From NCBI GenBank assembly GCA_050948785.1, contig JBMNEM010000005.1, forward strand, positions 194,725 through 258,724: DNA of 64,000 nucleotides, read 5' to 3'. Under the pieces are notes generated by a model, which had not been told where the DNA came from, made no database searches, and saw nothing but the letters and a program-made list of their open reading frames with translations. Position numbers and translations under genes: made by a program. This document shows, one piece after another, positions 8,232 to 16,782 of the stretch. This DNA comes from JAAZMI01 sp050948785. Lineage in GTDB: Bacteria > Bacillota > Dethiobacteria > DTU022 > UBA8154. Each line of letters starts with the position of its first letter. The first letter of the stretch is position 1.

Positions 8232-8526
8232 CAACCACAAGATACGGCCCCGCGGCTGGCATAGCAAATTTTGTCAGCCCTCGACCGTCCCCGCAGTTGA
8301 AACACCACCAACCACAAGGTACGTCCCCATGGTTGCGCCATGGTTGTGGGACAAGGGACCTGTCCCCCCTGTCCCCCACCCCGTGGCTGCTCATTTCCCC
8401 GCGGTTGGGGAAAAAGGAGGGGCTGGTTTTGTTTACCAGCCCCTCCTGAGATTGGGCCACACCACACAAATATTCCTGCTACGCTTACCAACCACAAGGT
8501 ACGTCCCCGCGGCTGCCCGTGGCTGG
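8232..8526 (+). repeat. REP-like repeat cluster downstream of the SPOCS-LysM gene
   Basis: Copies or half-copies lie at 8232-8258, 8283-8299, 8308-8334 and 8488-8526, mostly in reverse orientation (ACCACAAGGTACGTCCCC). Variants such as CCATGGTTG arms occur between 8325 and 8346. The remainder of the 7953-8529 gap is AT-rich, with no gene visible. Confidence 0.75.
8411..8447 (-). terminator. Rho-independent terminator of the SPOCS-LysM gene
   Basis: A perfect 13-bp stem (AGGAGGGGCTGGT at 8415-8427 with its complement at 8435-8447) encloses a 7-base loop. On the minus strand it is followed by TTTTT. It lies 80 bases past the stop of the SPOCS-LysM gene and is unrelated in sequence to the neighbouring REP copies. 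Confidence 0.85.
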
Positions 8527-8529
8527 CTG

Positions 8530-10260
8530 TTAGGGAATGAAGATTACATCTCCGGGGAAAATCATATTCGGATCCTTGATCTGCGGGTTCGTCCGGATCA
8601 GCGCATCCAGTGCCACACCAAAACGCTTGGCGATGAGAAAAAGCGTATCGCCTTTCTGCACGGTATACGTTTGCTTGGGAGGTCCCGGAGGCCCGGGTGC
8701 CTGGGGAATAAACACCACATCCCCGGGGAAAATCAGGTTCGGATCCTTGATCTGCGGGTTCGCCCGGATCAGCGCATCCAGCGGCACACCAAAACGCTTG
8801 GCGATGAGAAAAAGCGTATCGCCTTTCTGCACAGTATATGTTTTCTTTACCGGCGGCCGCGGCGGCCCTGGCTTCGGGGGCCTGGGCGGTTTCGGCGGTT
8901 TCGGCGGTTTCGGCGGCTTCGGCGGCGTCGGCGGCGCCATACGTCTGACATCCACAACCACTTCCAGCTGCACCGTGCGGGTCACCTTGGCAAAGATCTC
9001 CAGCACCACCGTCTGCTCCAGCTTCTTCTCATCAACCAGCCGGTGCAGGATATCACCGATGATCTGGGCACGCACCTGCACATTCATTTCCGGACGGGCG
9101 CCTTTGGCGTTTTTCGCAAAACGGAAGGGTATATCTTCCCTTAAATGGCGCACCAGATTGGTGGGATCCACAAAGAAGATCTGTTTGTGCAGTGTCCCCT
9201 TAACCAGGACCTGATCTGTCCGGGCTTCCGCCTCAAGATTGACAACCTGCCCTAAAATTTCGAAGATCTTGATCGCCTGGATGGGCAAAGTAACCGTAGA
9301 ACGCACCGTCTCCCGCTGGAGCACGTCGACAACAACATGTTCAACCTTTAACAGTTTCCTGACAACATTGATGCCCGGCCCGGTAACATTGGTCACCACA
9401 TCAATCTGCAGTGTCTCCGTGACCTTGACAAACACTTCCAGGAGCAGAGTCTGGCGCAGCTCACGGCTGGGAGGATCAATCAGTTCAAAATCTTCCACAG
9501 TTACCTTGACGTTAACCTGGACTTCCATACCCTCTTTGGCACCGGGAATATCAACAGTCTTGGTAAAGGGCACATCTTCGGCAGCATGGCGCACCAGGTC
9601 ACCCTCATCAACCAAGAAGATCTGCTTGTGAATCACTCCCCGCACGATTACCGTGTCCTGCTTGATCTCGGCGCTGACATCGCGCACCGTCGGCAGGATC
9701 CGGAAGATTTTCTTGGCCACCAGCGGCAAAGTAACCGTCGGGGTAATCGTTTGCACCAGAGTATCCTCGCCAACCACGCTTTCAACTTTTAAAAGTTCCT
9801 TCTTGACACTGATACCCCTGCCCTGCACATCAATAACCACTTCAATCTGCTCCGTTACGGTAACCTTGACAAAAATCTCCAGCACAACAGTCTGCTTCAC
9901 GGTTTCGGCATTAATAAGATGTGTATCGACAGTAAGCACCCGCACCTGCACCTGCACGTTCATCTCCGGCTGCGCACCGTCCACATCGACAAAAGCACGA
10001 AACTGTATTTCCTCGGGAACATGGTGCACCAGATCGCCTTTATCCACAACAAAAAGTTGCTTGTCAATAACGCCGGTCACCAATACCCCGCCTGTCCGTA
10101 CCTCTGTTTCAATATCAGTAACGTTGGTAATCACTTCAAAAACCTTTTCTATTTTGAAAGGCAGTGCTATCTCAGCTTCGACAGCCTCCCGTACGGTTGT
10201 TTCACCAATAACCCGTTCGACTTTAAGTAGTTTGCGTTTAACAACTAAATCTTTGGACAA
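8530..10260 (-). CDS. SPOCS (DUF3794) repeat protein with two C-terminal LysM domains
   Basis: The 576-residue protein has three repeats of the SPOCS/DUF3794 domain (around 38-110, 188-262 and 338-412), each with the core VxGVIHKQIFxVDxxxLVRH. A proline/lysine-rich linker (PPKPPKPP, about 441-471) and two LysM domains (about 474-520 and 532-576, YTVQKGDTLFLIAKRFGV) follow. LysM domains bind peptidoglycan. SPOCS-LysM proteins such as clostridial SipL act at the spore coat/cortex interface, so a role in spore envelope assembly is likely by inference. The start is TTG at 10260 with AAAGGAGGG upstream. A SPOCS-only paralogue lies immediately upstream. Confidence 0.85.
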   Translation of the reverse strand: MSKDLVVKRKLLKVERVIGETTVREAVEAEIALPFKIEKVFEVITNVTDIETEVRTGGVLVTGVIDKQLFVVDKGDLVHHVPEEIQFRAFVDVDGAQPEMNVQVQVRVLTVDTHLINAETVKQTVVLEIFVKVTVTEQIEVVIDVQGRGISVKKELLKVESVVGEDTLVQTITPTVTLPLVAKKIFRILPTVRDVSAEIKQDTVIVRGVIHKQIFLVDEGDLVRHAAEDVPFTKTVDIPGAKEGMEVQVNVKVTVEDFELIDPPSRELRQTLLLEVFVKVTETLQIDVVTNVTGPGINVVRKLLKVEHVVVDVLQRETVRSTVTLPIQAIKIFEILGQVVNLEAEARTDQVLVKGTLHKQIFFVDPTNLVRHLREDIPFRFAKNAKGARPEMNVQVRAQIIGDILHRLVDEKKLEQTVVLEIFAKVTRTVQLEVVVDVRRMAPPTPPKPPKPPKPPKPPRPPKPGPPRPPVKKTYTVQKGDTLFLIAKRFGVPLDALIRANPQIKDPNLIFPGDVVFIPQAPGPPGPPKQTYTVQKGDTLFLIAKRFGVALDALIRTNPQIKDPNMIFPGDVIFIP

Positions 10261-10298
10261 CGTTCTTCCCTCCTTTTAGTGCTTTTATACCAACCTGC

Positions 10299-10312
10299 TA
10301 TAATATATACAA
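10299..10312 (-). promoter_or_regulatory. Candidate promoter element shared by the two SPOCS genes
   Basis: The minus-strand sequence TTGTATATATTATA lies 39 bases upstream of the TTG start. The same 14 bases occur upstream of the paralogue at 11794-11807. The match suggests a shared promoter, perhaps for a sporulation sigma factor, but neither a sigma-E nor a sigma-K consensus is clear. Confidence 0.45.
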
Positions 10313-10315
10313 TTT

Positions 10316-10337
10316 GCCCCTGTAAGGTTACAGGGGC
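10316..10337. terminator. Strong hairpin between the two SPOCS genes
   Basis: A 10-bp perfect inverted repeat (GCCCCTGTAA / TTACAGGGGC) has only two bases between the arms. It lies 53 bases past the stop of the upstream SPOCS gene and just before the candidate promoter. No T-tract follows, so termination is plausible but not certain; it could be an operator. Confidence 0.45.
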
Positions 10338-10390
10338 GGAAAGAAAATCACCACGATTTCAATTAGAGATACTATTTTGCACCGCCAGGC

Positions 10391-11743
10391 TTACGGCGGA
10401 TCCAGCTTTGGAAAAACTTTTTTCACATCGACCACTACATCCAACTGCACCGTGCGGGTCACCTTCACAAAAACCTCCAGCACGGCGGTCTGCTCAACTT
10501 TTTTCCCTTGCTTATCTACAATCTTATGCTTGATCTCGCCGATAATACGGACGTGCACCTGTACATTCATCCCGGGACGGGCACCGGGAGCCGATTTCAC
10601 AAAACGAAAAGGCACATCCTCAAAGGCATGGCGGAGCAAATTACTCGGATCCACAAAAAAGATCTGCTTATGCAGCACGCCCTTGACCAGGACCTGATCG
10701 CGGCGGGCTTCTGCTTCCAGATCAACAATTTTCCCTATGATTTCGAAGATCTTGCTCGCCTGCACCGGCAGGGTGACAACAGAGCGCAGTGTTTCCGTCT
10801 GCAGCACATCCACAACCACACTTTCGACTTTCAAAAGCTTCTTCCTGACCGAGATATGCTTGCCCTTGACATCCACGACCACTTTGATCTGCAGGGACTC
10901 GGTCACCTTCACAAAAGCTTCGATGAGCAGCGTCTGGCGCAGCTCGCGGCTGGGAGGATCAATGAGCTCTGCATCCTCCACGGTCACTTTGACTTTGAAC
11001 TGGACATGCATCTCCGGCCGTGTCCCCGGTATATCAATCGTCTTCGTAAAGGGAATATCCTCCCGGGCATGGCGAACGAGATTACCCTCGTCAACAAAGA
11101 AAATCTGCTTGTGAATCGTCCCCCGCAAAGTAACACTATCGCGGCGCGCTTCAGCGGTGACATCCTGCACTTTCGCCTGAATGCGGAAAATTTTCTTGGC
11201 CGTAATCGGCAAAGTGACTGTGGGGGTGATCGTCTGGGACACCAGATCCTCACCGACCACACTGTCGACCTTTAAAAGTTCCTTTTGAACAATCAAATCC
11301 TTATCGCGAACATCGGTCACCACTTCAATTTGTTCCGTAACCGTTACTTTAACAAAGATATCCAGCAAAATCGTCTGCTGCACAGTCTCGGCATTAACCA
11401 AAGTGGTATCCACCTCTAAAACCCGGACATCCACCTGGACATTCATATCGGGTTTTGCATCCTCCACCGGCACAAAAACCTGAAAAGGCAGCTCTTCCTC
11501 CACATGCTGGACCAGGTCCCCTTTATCCACCACAAAAAGCTGTTTCTCGATCATGCCGCTGACATCCACGCCCCCGGCGCGCACTTCGGCCTCTACATCT
11601 TCCACTTTGGCCATGACATCAAAAACTTTAATTATTTTAAAGGGCAGGGCTACATCCGCCTCAATCGATCTCTTGACCGTATTTTCGCCAATAACCTTTT
11701 CAACTTTAAGTAAACGCCTTTCAATTACTAAACCTCCGGACAT
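10391..11743 (-). CDS. SPOCS (DUF3794) repeat protein without LysM
   Basis: The 450-residue protein is a paralogue of the SPOCS-LysM protein downstream. It has the same three SPOCS repeats (VxGxxxKQxFxVDxxxLxxH cores) but ends at LDPP just where the proline-rich linker and LysM domains begin in the paralogue. The pair looks like a tandem duplication with loss or gain of the wall-binding tail. The start is ATG at 11743 with a strong AAAGGAGGGG upstream. A function in the spore envelope is inferred from the family; a SPOCS protein lacking LysM may be a partner rather than a wall anchor. Confidence 0.8.
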   Translation of the reverse strand: MSGGLVIERRLLKVEKVIGENTVKRSIEADVALPFKIIKVFDVMAKVEDVEAEVRAGGVDVSGMIEKQLFVVDKGDLVQHVEEELPFQVFVPVEDAKPDMNVQVDVRVLEVDTTLVNAETVQQTILLDIFVKVTVTEQIEVVTDVRDKDLIVQKELLKVDSVVGEDLVSQTITPTVTLPITAKKIFRIQAKVQDVTAEARRDSVTLRGTIHKQIFFVDEGNLVRHAREDIPFTKTIDIPGTRPEMHVQFKVKVTVEDAELIDPPSRELRQTLLIEAFVKVTESLQIKVVVDVKGKHISVRKKLLKVESVVVDVLQTETLRSVVTLPVQASKIFEIIGKIVDLEAEARRDQVLVKGVLHKQIFFVDPSNLLRHAFEDVPFRFVKSAPGARPGMNVQVHVRIIGEIKHKIVDKQGKKVEQTAVLEVFVKVTRTVQLDVVVDVKKVFPKLDPP

Positions 11744-11793
11744 CTTTTCCCCTCCTTTCAGTATTGATGGTAAGCTTACTTAAAAAAGCTTAA

Positions 11794-11807
11794 TATAATA
11801 TATACAA
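11794..11807 (-). promoter_or_regulatory. Candidate promoter element of the SPOCS-only gene
   Basis: The minus-strand sequence TTGTATATATTATA recurs here, about 51 bases upstream of the ATG, matching the element upstream of the SPOCS-LysM gene. Confidence 0.45.
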
Positions 11808-11934
11808 ACCACCGGCCTTCTGTTACACATTGTAAAAAAATTTAGAAGGAAGGGAAAAAGGAAATTGCCCCCTGATAGAGAATAAAAACTAGAAGTAAAC
11901 TTAAAAAGCAGCTTCAGCTTAAGCAGGTGAAGTT

Positions 11935-12732
11935 ATGACTTGGGAAAAATCGGGCCGCGTTTTACTGAAAAAAAGCGGTTTTCACATGCATTATTACGGA
12001 GAGCTGGTAAAAGATAAAACGCCGCTTCTCTTTGTACACAGTTCGGGGGGCAGCGGTATTTTGTGGCTGCATCAACTACGGGGTTTATCGGAAGATTTTT
12101 CTACCCTGGCAGTCGATCTGCCCGGCCATAGATTTTCCGAAGGACAGCCCGCCACGCGTATCAATCTTAACGTTGATTACCTCAAAGATTTTGTCGTAAG
12201 CCTGGGCCTGCCCCCTTTTATTCTGATCGGCCACTCCTTGGGGGGAGCGATCACCATTGCCTATGCTTTGCAGCACCCCGCAGATCTCCAGGCGATGATT
12301 CTCATCTCCACCGGGGGGAAATTAAATGCTGCCCCGAAATTACGGGAAATATTTCGCCAGGGGAATTATGCGGAAATGAACAAATACATTTACGGGCCGG
12401 AAGCAGAACAAGAGCTGGTTGAAAAAGGGGAAAAAATGCTCCGCTCTGTTCCACTGCAGGTTTTTTATGCCGATCTTGACGCCTGTGAACACTTTGATGT
12501 CTTGAACCAATTGCAGCAAATCACACTGCCGACGCTGATTATCTGCGGGGAACAGGATCTGATAACTCCGCCCAAGTTGAGCCGCTTTATGGCACAGCAA
12601 ATCAGGGGCTCTGAACTCTTTCTCCTGGCCAACTGCGGCCATATGACTATACTGGAAAAACCTGCTGCCGTAACCGAAAAAATCCGCAGTTATGTCCAGC
12701 TTATCCAAAAACCGGTCCGGAGTGAAAGATAA
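11935..12732 (+). CDS. Alpha/beta-hydrolase
   Basis: The 265-residue protein has a complete alpha/beta-hydrolase triad: Ser101 in the nucleophile elbow GHSLGG, Asp208 in CGEQDLITP and His236 in NCGHM. The oxyanion region HSSGGSG lies near residue 35. The substrate is unknown; the family includes esterases, lipases and C-C hydrolases. It has no signal peptide, so it should be cytoplasmic. The start is the ATG at 11935, with AGGTGA 5 bases upstream. Confidence 0.85.
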   Translation: MTWEKSGRVLLKKSGFHMHYYGELVKDKTPLLFVHSSGGSGILWLHQLRGLSEDFSTLAVDLPGHRFSEGQPATRINLNVDYLKDFVVSLGLPPFILIGHSLGGAITIAYALQHPADLQAMILISTGGKLNAAPKLREIFRQGNYAEMNKYIYGPEAEQELVEKGEKMLRSVPLQVFYADLDACEHFDVLNQLQQITLPTLIICGEQDLITPPKLSRFMAQQIRGSELFLLANCGHMTILEKPAAVTEKIRSYVQLIQKPVRSER

Positions 12733-12806
12733 AATTACCTGAATTTGCCGGCGCTTTTTGCTTGCGCCTGGACAATGGAGCTGAACAATGGAAGGGAGGT
12801 TTTGCT

Positions 12807-13514
12807 GTGAACTCCACAAAAACGACCGCTCTGGTACCCGCTTATAATGAAGGGCCGCGCCTGGCCGCCGTCCTGGAGGTAATCACGGCCAGCCCCCGGG
12901 TAGACGAAACCATTGTCATCGATGACGGCTCCCGGGACGAGACTTCTGAGGTCGCAGCCTCCTTCCCCGTAAAATTGGTGCGCCTGGAAGAAAACTGCGG
13001 CAAAGGTGCCGCCCTGCAAGCCGGGTTGGAAAAAGCAGCAGATGCCGCCTACTACCTTTTTTTGGACGCCGATCTGCTCAACCTCCGCCACGGGCACATC
13101 GAACAGCTCCTGGACCCCCTGACCGGGGACCGGCCCGCAGCCATGACCGTCGGCATCTTCCGCCAGGGCAAAAAAACAAGCGTAAACCTTGCCCAGCACT
13201 ATTTTTCCATTCTCAACGGCCAGCGCGCCTTGAGCCGGAACTTTGTGGAAATACTTCCCGACCTGCGCTGGTCCCGCTTCGGCGTGGAGATCCTGCTCAG
13301 CAAGTACGCCCAACTGGCCCGGCAGCCCGTCGCTCACCCGGAACTCCAGGGCATCTCCCACGTCACCAAAGAAGAAAAATTCGGGTTTCCGGGAGGGTTT
13401 CTCTACCGCCTGCGCATGTACCAGGAATGCCTTTACTCTCTGTTTTATCACAAAAAAATGATTAGAAATTTTCCGGGGAAGGTGCCTGCGGAAATTCTGC
13501 AGAATATTACTTGA
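12807..13514 (+). CDS. Family 2 glycosyltransferase
   Basis: The protein (235 residues from the GTG start) has the GT-A fold markers of family 2 transferases: VPAYNE near residue 10, IDDGSRDET near 38 and the metal-binding LDADLL near 86. It lacks membrane segments, unlike DPM1-type fusions, and so is probably a soluble cytoplasmic transferase. I chose GTG at 12807 because GGGAGG lies 6 bases upstream; an ATG at 12762 in the same frame has no ribosome site. The sugar and acceptor are unknown. Its neighbours are a hydrolase and a DUF3786 gene on the same strand. Confidence 0.8.
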   Translation: MNSTKTTALVPAYNEGPRLAAVLEVITASPRVDETIVIDDGSRDETSEVAASFPVKLVRLEENCGKGAALQAGLEKAADAAYYLFLDADLLNLRHGHIEQLLDPLTGDRPAAMTVGIFRQGKKTSVNLAQHYFSILNGQRALSRNFVEILPDLRWSRFGVEILLSKYAQLARQPVAHPELQGISHVTKEEKFGFPGGFLYRLRMYQECLYSLFYHKKMIRNFPGKVPAEILQNIT

Positions 13515-13630
13515 AGAAATTTGAAGAAATTCATTATAGACCCCCATATCGCCCCTGCGGGGCGGCACTATCAGAAAATGAAAATAGTAAAGTACTATTT
13601 TCGGGATACTTATAAAGAGGAGGCGCGGTT

Positions 13631-14275
13631 ATGCTGCCAGAAAAATTAACACCTGAAGAAAAATATAATATCGGTGTCACCCTGAAAAAAGCAATCAAAG
13701 AGCTGTCCCAGAGCGACCCACGCACTGTCTGCCTGAACAGTGCCGTGATCTTTAACCGCGAACAGGAAAGCTATATCCTGCCCTATTTGAACCGGAAATA
13801 CCTCGTCAATCACCACAGCGGCGAAGTCCGCCCCTTCTCCGACGGCGCGGCGGCGGTATCCATCCACCTACAGATCCTGTTCCTGCATTATCTCATCAAC
13901 GCCAAAGGAACCCCCTTGAAAAACGAGTGGATTACCTTTAAAGAACTTCCCGGGGGGCAGATCTATGTAGGGCCCTACCAAAATAGAACAATCCGCCCCC
14001 TGCTCCAATACTTTGGCGCGCAGCCGGAAAAACTGCCGGCCACAGCCCGGGACTTTGGCGGCCAACCCGCAGCCTTTGGCGATCACGCCGTCACTTTCTA
14101 CCCATTTCCACGCGTGCCGCTGACTTTTGTCCTCTGGGCCGGCGATGAAGAATTCCCGCCGTCGGGCAATATCCTTTACGATGCCTCCGCTGCGGACTAC
14201 CTGGCCACAGAAGACTATGCCCTCCTGCCAGGGCTAATCATCTGGGAAATGGCCGCCTACATGGCCCAAAAATAA
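13631..14275 (+). CDS. DUF3786 family protein
   Basis: The 214-residue soluble protein matches DUF3786, a family common in anaerobic Clostridia and sulfate reducers. In other members this domain follows an iron-sulfur cluster domain; that part is absent here. Family-typical segments are FLHYLINAKGTPL and VLWAGDEEFPPSGNILYD. The start is ATG at 13631 with AGAGGAGG upstream. A small GC hairpin at 13550-13564 between it and the glycosyltransferase has no T-tract. The function is unknown. Confidence 0.75.
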   Translation: MLPEKLTPEEKYNIGVTLKKAIKELSQSDPRTVCLNSAVIFNREQESYILPYLNRKYLVNHHSGEVRPFSDGAAAVSIHLQILFLHYLINAKGTPLKNEWITFKELPGGQIYVGPYQNRTIRPLLQYFGAQPEKLPATARDFGGQPAAFGDHAVTFYPFPRVPLTFVLWAGDEEFPPSGNILYDASAADYLATEDYALLPGLIIWEMAAYMAQK

Positions 14276-14277
14276 GC

Positions 14278-14306
14278 CCAACCGCGGGGACGGGCCTCGT
14301 GGCTGG
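14278..14306 (+). repeat. REP-like hairpin between convergent genes
   Basis: A single forward copy (CCAACCGCGGGG...CCTCGTGGCTGG) sits between the convergent 3' ends of the DUF3786 and DUF362 genes, starting 3 bases after the first stop. It could serve as a bidirectional terminator. Confidence 0.85.
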
Positions 14307-14311
14307 TAAAC

Positions 14312-15397
14312 TTACTGCTCATAGGCCTTAAATAGCTGCCCCCATTTGGAGGTGGCGATCCAGTTGTCCACAATTTTTTGCCCGCGCCAGGGATACCAGA
14401 GCTTGTCGTGGTAAAAATACGAACCAAAAACAAAAAGATAAAGCAGCGGCGTCTGGAAAAAAAGCTTCTGGATGCGCCGCAGCGGCCCAAACCAGATGAA
14501 GTCCCCCACCCGGCTGGCCGTGTTATCCCCGACACTAAAACCGTAGTTGATTGCACTGATATCCTCACCCACAACCTCGATCTCCTCCAGCCGGCCGGTA
14601 CCCAGCCCCTCCTCGTGAGCCAGGCGGATGTAATCGATCTCCATCGGATCAAAGCCCATCATCCTGGCCGCCACGGCATCGATGGCCACACTGTCCCCGC
14701 CGGCGAGGATATAATCCTTTTCCACCGGAATCATCGTGCGCGGGCCGGGGCCGTTCCCGGCCGTCGTCCCGTCCATGACCGTAAAGATCCCCGCATGAAT
14801 CTCTTTCTGCAGCCGCAGCAGGTCGACCAGAGTCTCATGAATAACACTGTGGCAGTAATGGCGTCTGGTATTGAGCAGACCCCCAAAAGCATTCTTCATG
14901 GAACCCGTTGTCGTAGTGTAGATATGGCACTTGGTCGTCGGCAGATGGACAACATTTTTATTAAAAAAATAATTCGGCAGCCGAATTCCCTCCGGGAAAA
15001 CCTGATCCAGAGCCAGCATCTTTCCCCGCGGCCGGTATACTGACCACTGCATATCCTCAGACTTAAAATTATAGAGCACCGGGATCTGATACCTGTCAAA
15101 AAGGGGCCGGTAACGGTTTAACTTCTCCCCTTTAAAAGCATCAGTGACCACCGTTTTGTTCTGCACGCAGACAAGGTCGTCAAAGCCGGCGTCTTTTAAC
15201 CCCAGGATTGTCCCCTCGAACTGCCAGGGAGTTGTATTCGCCCCGGGATAGGGGAAATGCCAGGAAATATTGTTCTTCAGGATTGTCGTTTGCGTACGAT
15301 CGAGATAGCGCTCACATTCCGCCATCTGCAGCAAACGCCGGTGATCATCCAGCACCGTTTCCGGCGTAGTTTTTAAAACAGCAACTTTTGCTTTCAA
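14312..15397 (-). CDS. DUF362 domain protein
   Basis: The 361-residue protein matches DUF362, with the hallmark region around VVHLPTTKCHIYTTTTGSMKN and the later GGDSVAIDAVAARMMGFDP. The usual C-terminal ferredoxin domain is absent; instead the C-terminus has a hydrophobic segment (TPLLYLFVFGSYF). No enzymatic function is established for the family. The start is ATG at 15397, preceded by AAGGAG. Confidence 0.8.
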   Translation of the reverse strand: MKAKVAVLKTTPETVLDDHRRLLQMAECERYLDRTQTTILKNNISWHFPYPGANTTPWQFEGTILGLKDAGFDDLVCVQNKTVVTDAFKGEKLNRYRPLFDRYQIPVLYNFKSEDMQWSVYRPRGKMLALDQVFPEGIRLPNYFFNKNVVHLPTTKCHIYTTTTGSMKNAFGGLLNTRRHYCHSVIHETLVDLLRLQKEIHAGIFTVMDGTTAGNGPGPRTMIPVEKDYILAGGDSVAIDAVAARMMGFDPMEIDYIRLAHEEGLGTGRLEEIEVVGEDISAINYGFSVGDNTASRVGDFIWFGPLRRIQKLFFQTPLLYLFVFGSYFYHDKLWYPWRGQKIVDNWIATSKWGQLFKAYEQ

Positions 15398-15444
15398 TCA
15401 AATATACTCCTTACACGTATTTTGAGCAAAAAACCGCAAGCAAC

Positions 15445-15750
15445 ACCAACCACGGGGACGGGCCTCGTGGCTGGGGCACCAGACGCAGGCACCAACCGCA
15501 GGGACGGGCCTCGTGGTTGCAACACCAGACGCAGGCACCAACCGCAGGGACGGGCCTCGTGGTTGCAACACCAGACGCAGGCACCAACCGCGGGGACGGA
15601 CCGCGGGGCTGGGATACCAGACGCAGGCACCAACCGCGGGGACGGGCCTCGTGGTTGGGATACCAGACGCAGGCTCCAACCGCGGGGACGGGCCTCGTGG
15701 CTGGAGCACCAGACGCAGGCTCCAACCGCGGGGACGGGCCTCGTGGTTGG
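15445..15750 (+). repeat. Second tandem array of 7 REP-like repeats, 46-bp period
   Basis: Seven copies begin at 15445, 15491, 15537, 15583, 15629, 15675 and 15721, giving an exact 46-bp period. The palindromes are of the same family as in 168-660, but the 16-bp linker differs (for example gataccagacgcaggc), with some variation among copies. The copy at 15583 has a changed right arm (ACCGCGGGGCTGG). Overlapping long open frames are repeat artefacts. Confidence 0.9.
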
Positions 15751-15809
15751 CAGACAAACCGCCCCGCGACCTGCTCATTTAACCTTCCACCGCCAGCCAC
15801 CCTCGCACT

Positions 15810-16769
15810 TCAATCCTTGGTCTTAAAAAGCTCTTTCTGGGCAAAGTAAAACCCCACAATACCGACCATCACTCCCAGCCACAGCGTCGAAAATCTCGTC
15901 ACCAGCGTGGTGGCGGTAGCCATCTCCTTGCCCAGACCCGCCAGGAGCAGCAGGGCCATGATACTGCCCTCCGCAGCCCCCAGCCCGCCCGGGAGAAAGG
16001 AAAGAGCCCCCAGGACAGAGGAAAAAGAAACCACAAAAATGGAAACAAGGATAGGGAGCTCCCCGCCCAGCGCCTTGACAGCCAAAAAAATCACCAGGCC
16101 CTCCAGGCCCCAGGAGAGCACCCCGATGCCCACGGCAAAAAAAATGGCCGGCAAAGTAAAAAGCTGGCGTGCCGTCTGCTGGAACTCGCCCAGAAAGCAG
16201 GCAATTTTTTGCCCCCAGCCCCGCCCCTTTCTCTCCAGCAGCAGCATCAGATATTGAAACAAACCATCACAGTGAAAAATAACCATAGCCAGCACCAACA
16301 GGACAAAAACAGCCAACAGAGCATACTTCCCATAAGGAAAAGCCAACAGGCCGACAGCGGCCAGCACAACCATGGACAGCCCGTCACTGAGCCTTTCAGC
16401 CAGCACGATGGAGGCCGTGACGCTAACCGGCGCGTCGATATGCTCCTTCAGCAGATAACATTTTAACAGTTCCCCGGCCTTCCCGGGGGTGATCGTCATC
16501 GCCAGGCCGCTTAAAAAGATCAGCCTGTTCATTCTCGCCTCCGGGTGCAAACCGGCCCGCTGCAGGTAGTAGTTCCACTTGATATAGCGAAAAAAATAAT
16601 TCAAAGGCGCCAAAAGAAGGATCACCGGCAGGTAGCGCCGGTCAAAAGCTAAAAACATCCCGGAGACACCGCGCAGATCCCCCAGGATTAAAAGTATGGC
16701 TATCACCGCCAACCCGGCAGCGATCCCCACCCAAAAAGGCCTTTTATACCTGGCTGCCAACTCCATCAT
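15810..16769 (-). CDS. LPG-synthase-like integral membrane protein (flippase-like, UPF0104)
   Basis: The 319-residue protein has about eight predicted transmembrane helices and matches the lysylphosphatidylglycerol synthase transmembrane/AglD-like family. Family signatures are NYFFRYIKWNYYLQRAGL and the FLPGGLGAAEGS loop near residue 260. It lacks the soluble aminoacyl-transferase domain of MprF. Such proteins are thought to move or modify lipid-linked substrates. It is encoded directly downstream of a UbiA-type phosphoribosyltransferase (13-base gap), which suggests a shared lipid-linked-sugar role. Confidence 0.8.
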   Translation of the reverse strand: MMELAARYKRPFWVGIAAGLAVIAILLILGDLRGVSGMFLAFDRRYLPVILLLAPLNYFFRYIKWNYYLQRAGLHPEARMNRLIFLSGLAMTITPGKAGELLKCYLLKEHIDAPVSVTASIVLAERLSDGLSMVVLAAVGLLAFPYGKYALLAVFVLLVLAMVIFHCDGLFQYLMLLLERKGRGWGQKIACFLGEFQQTARQLFTLPAIFFAVGIGVLSWGLEGLVIFLAVKALGGELPILVSIFVVSFSSVLGALSFLPGGLGAAEGSIMALLLLAGLGKEMATATTLVTRFSTLWLGVMVGIVGFYFAQKELFKTKD

Positions 16770-16782
16770 ATTTCCCTTTTCC

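Noticed and set aside
8537..10279. Plus-strand frames rich in Ser/Thr across the SPOCS genes
   Set aside because: They mirror the codon pattern of the minus-strand genes, which have clear domains and ribosome sites. The plus-strand frames have none.
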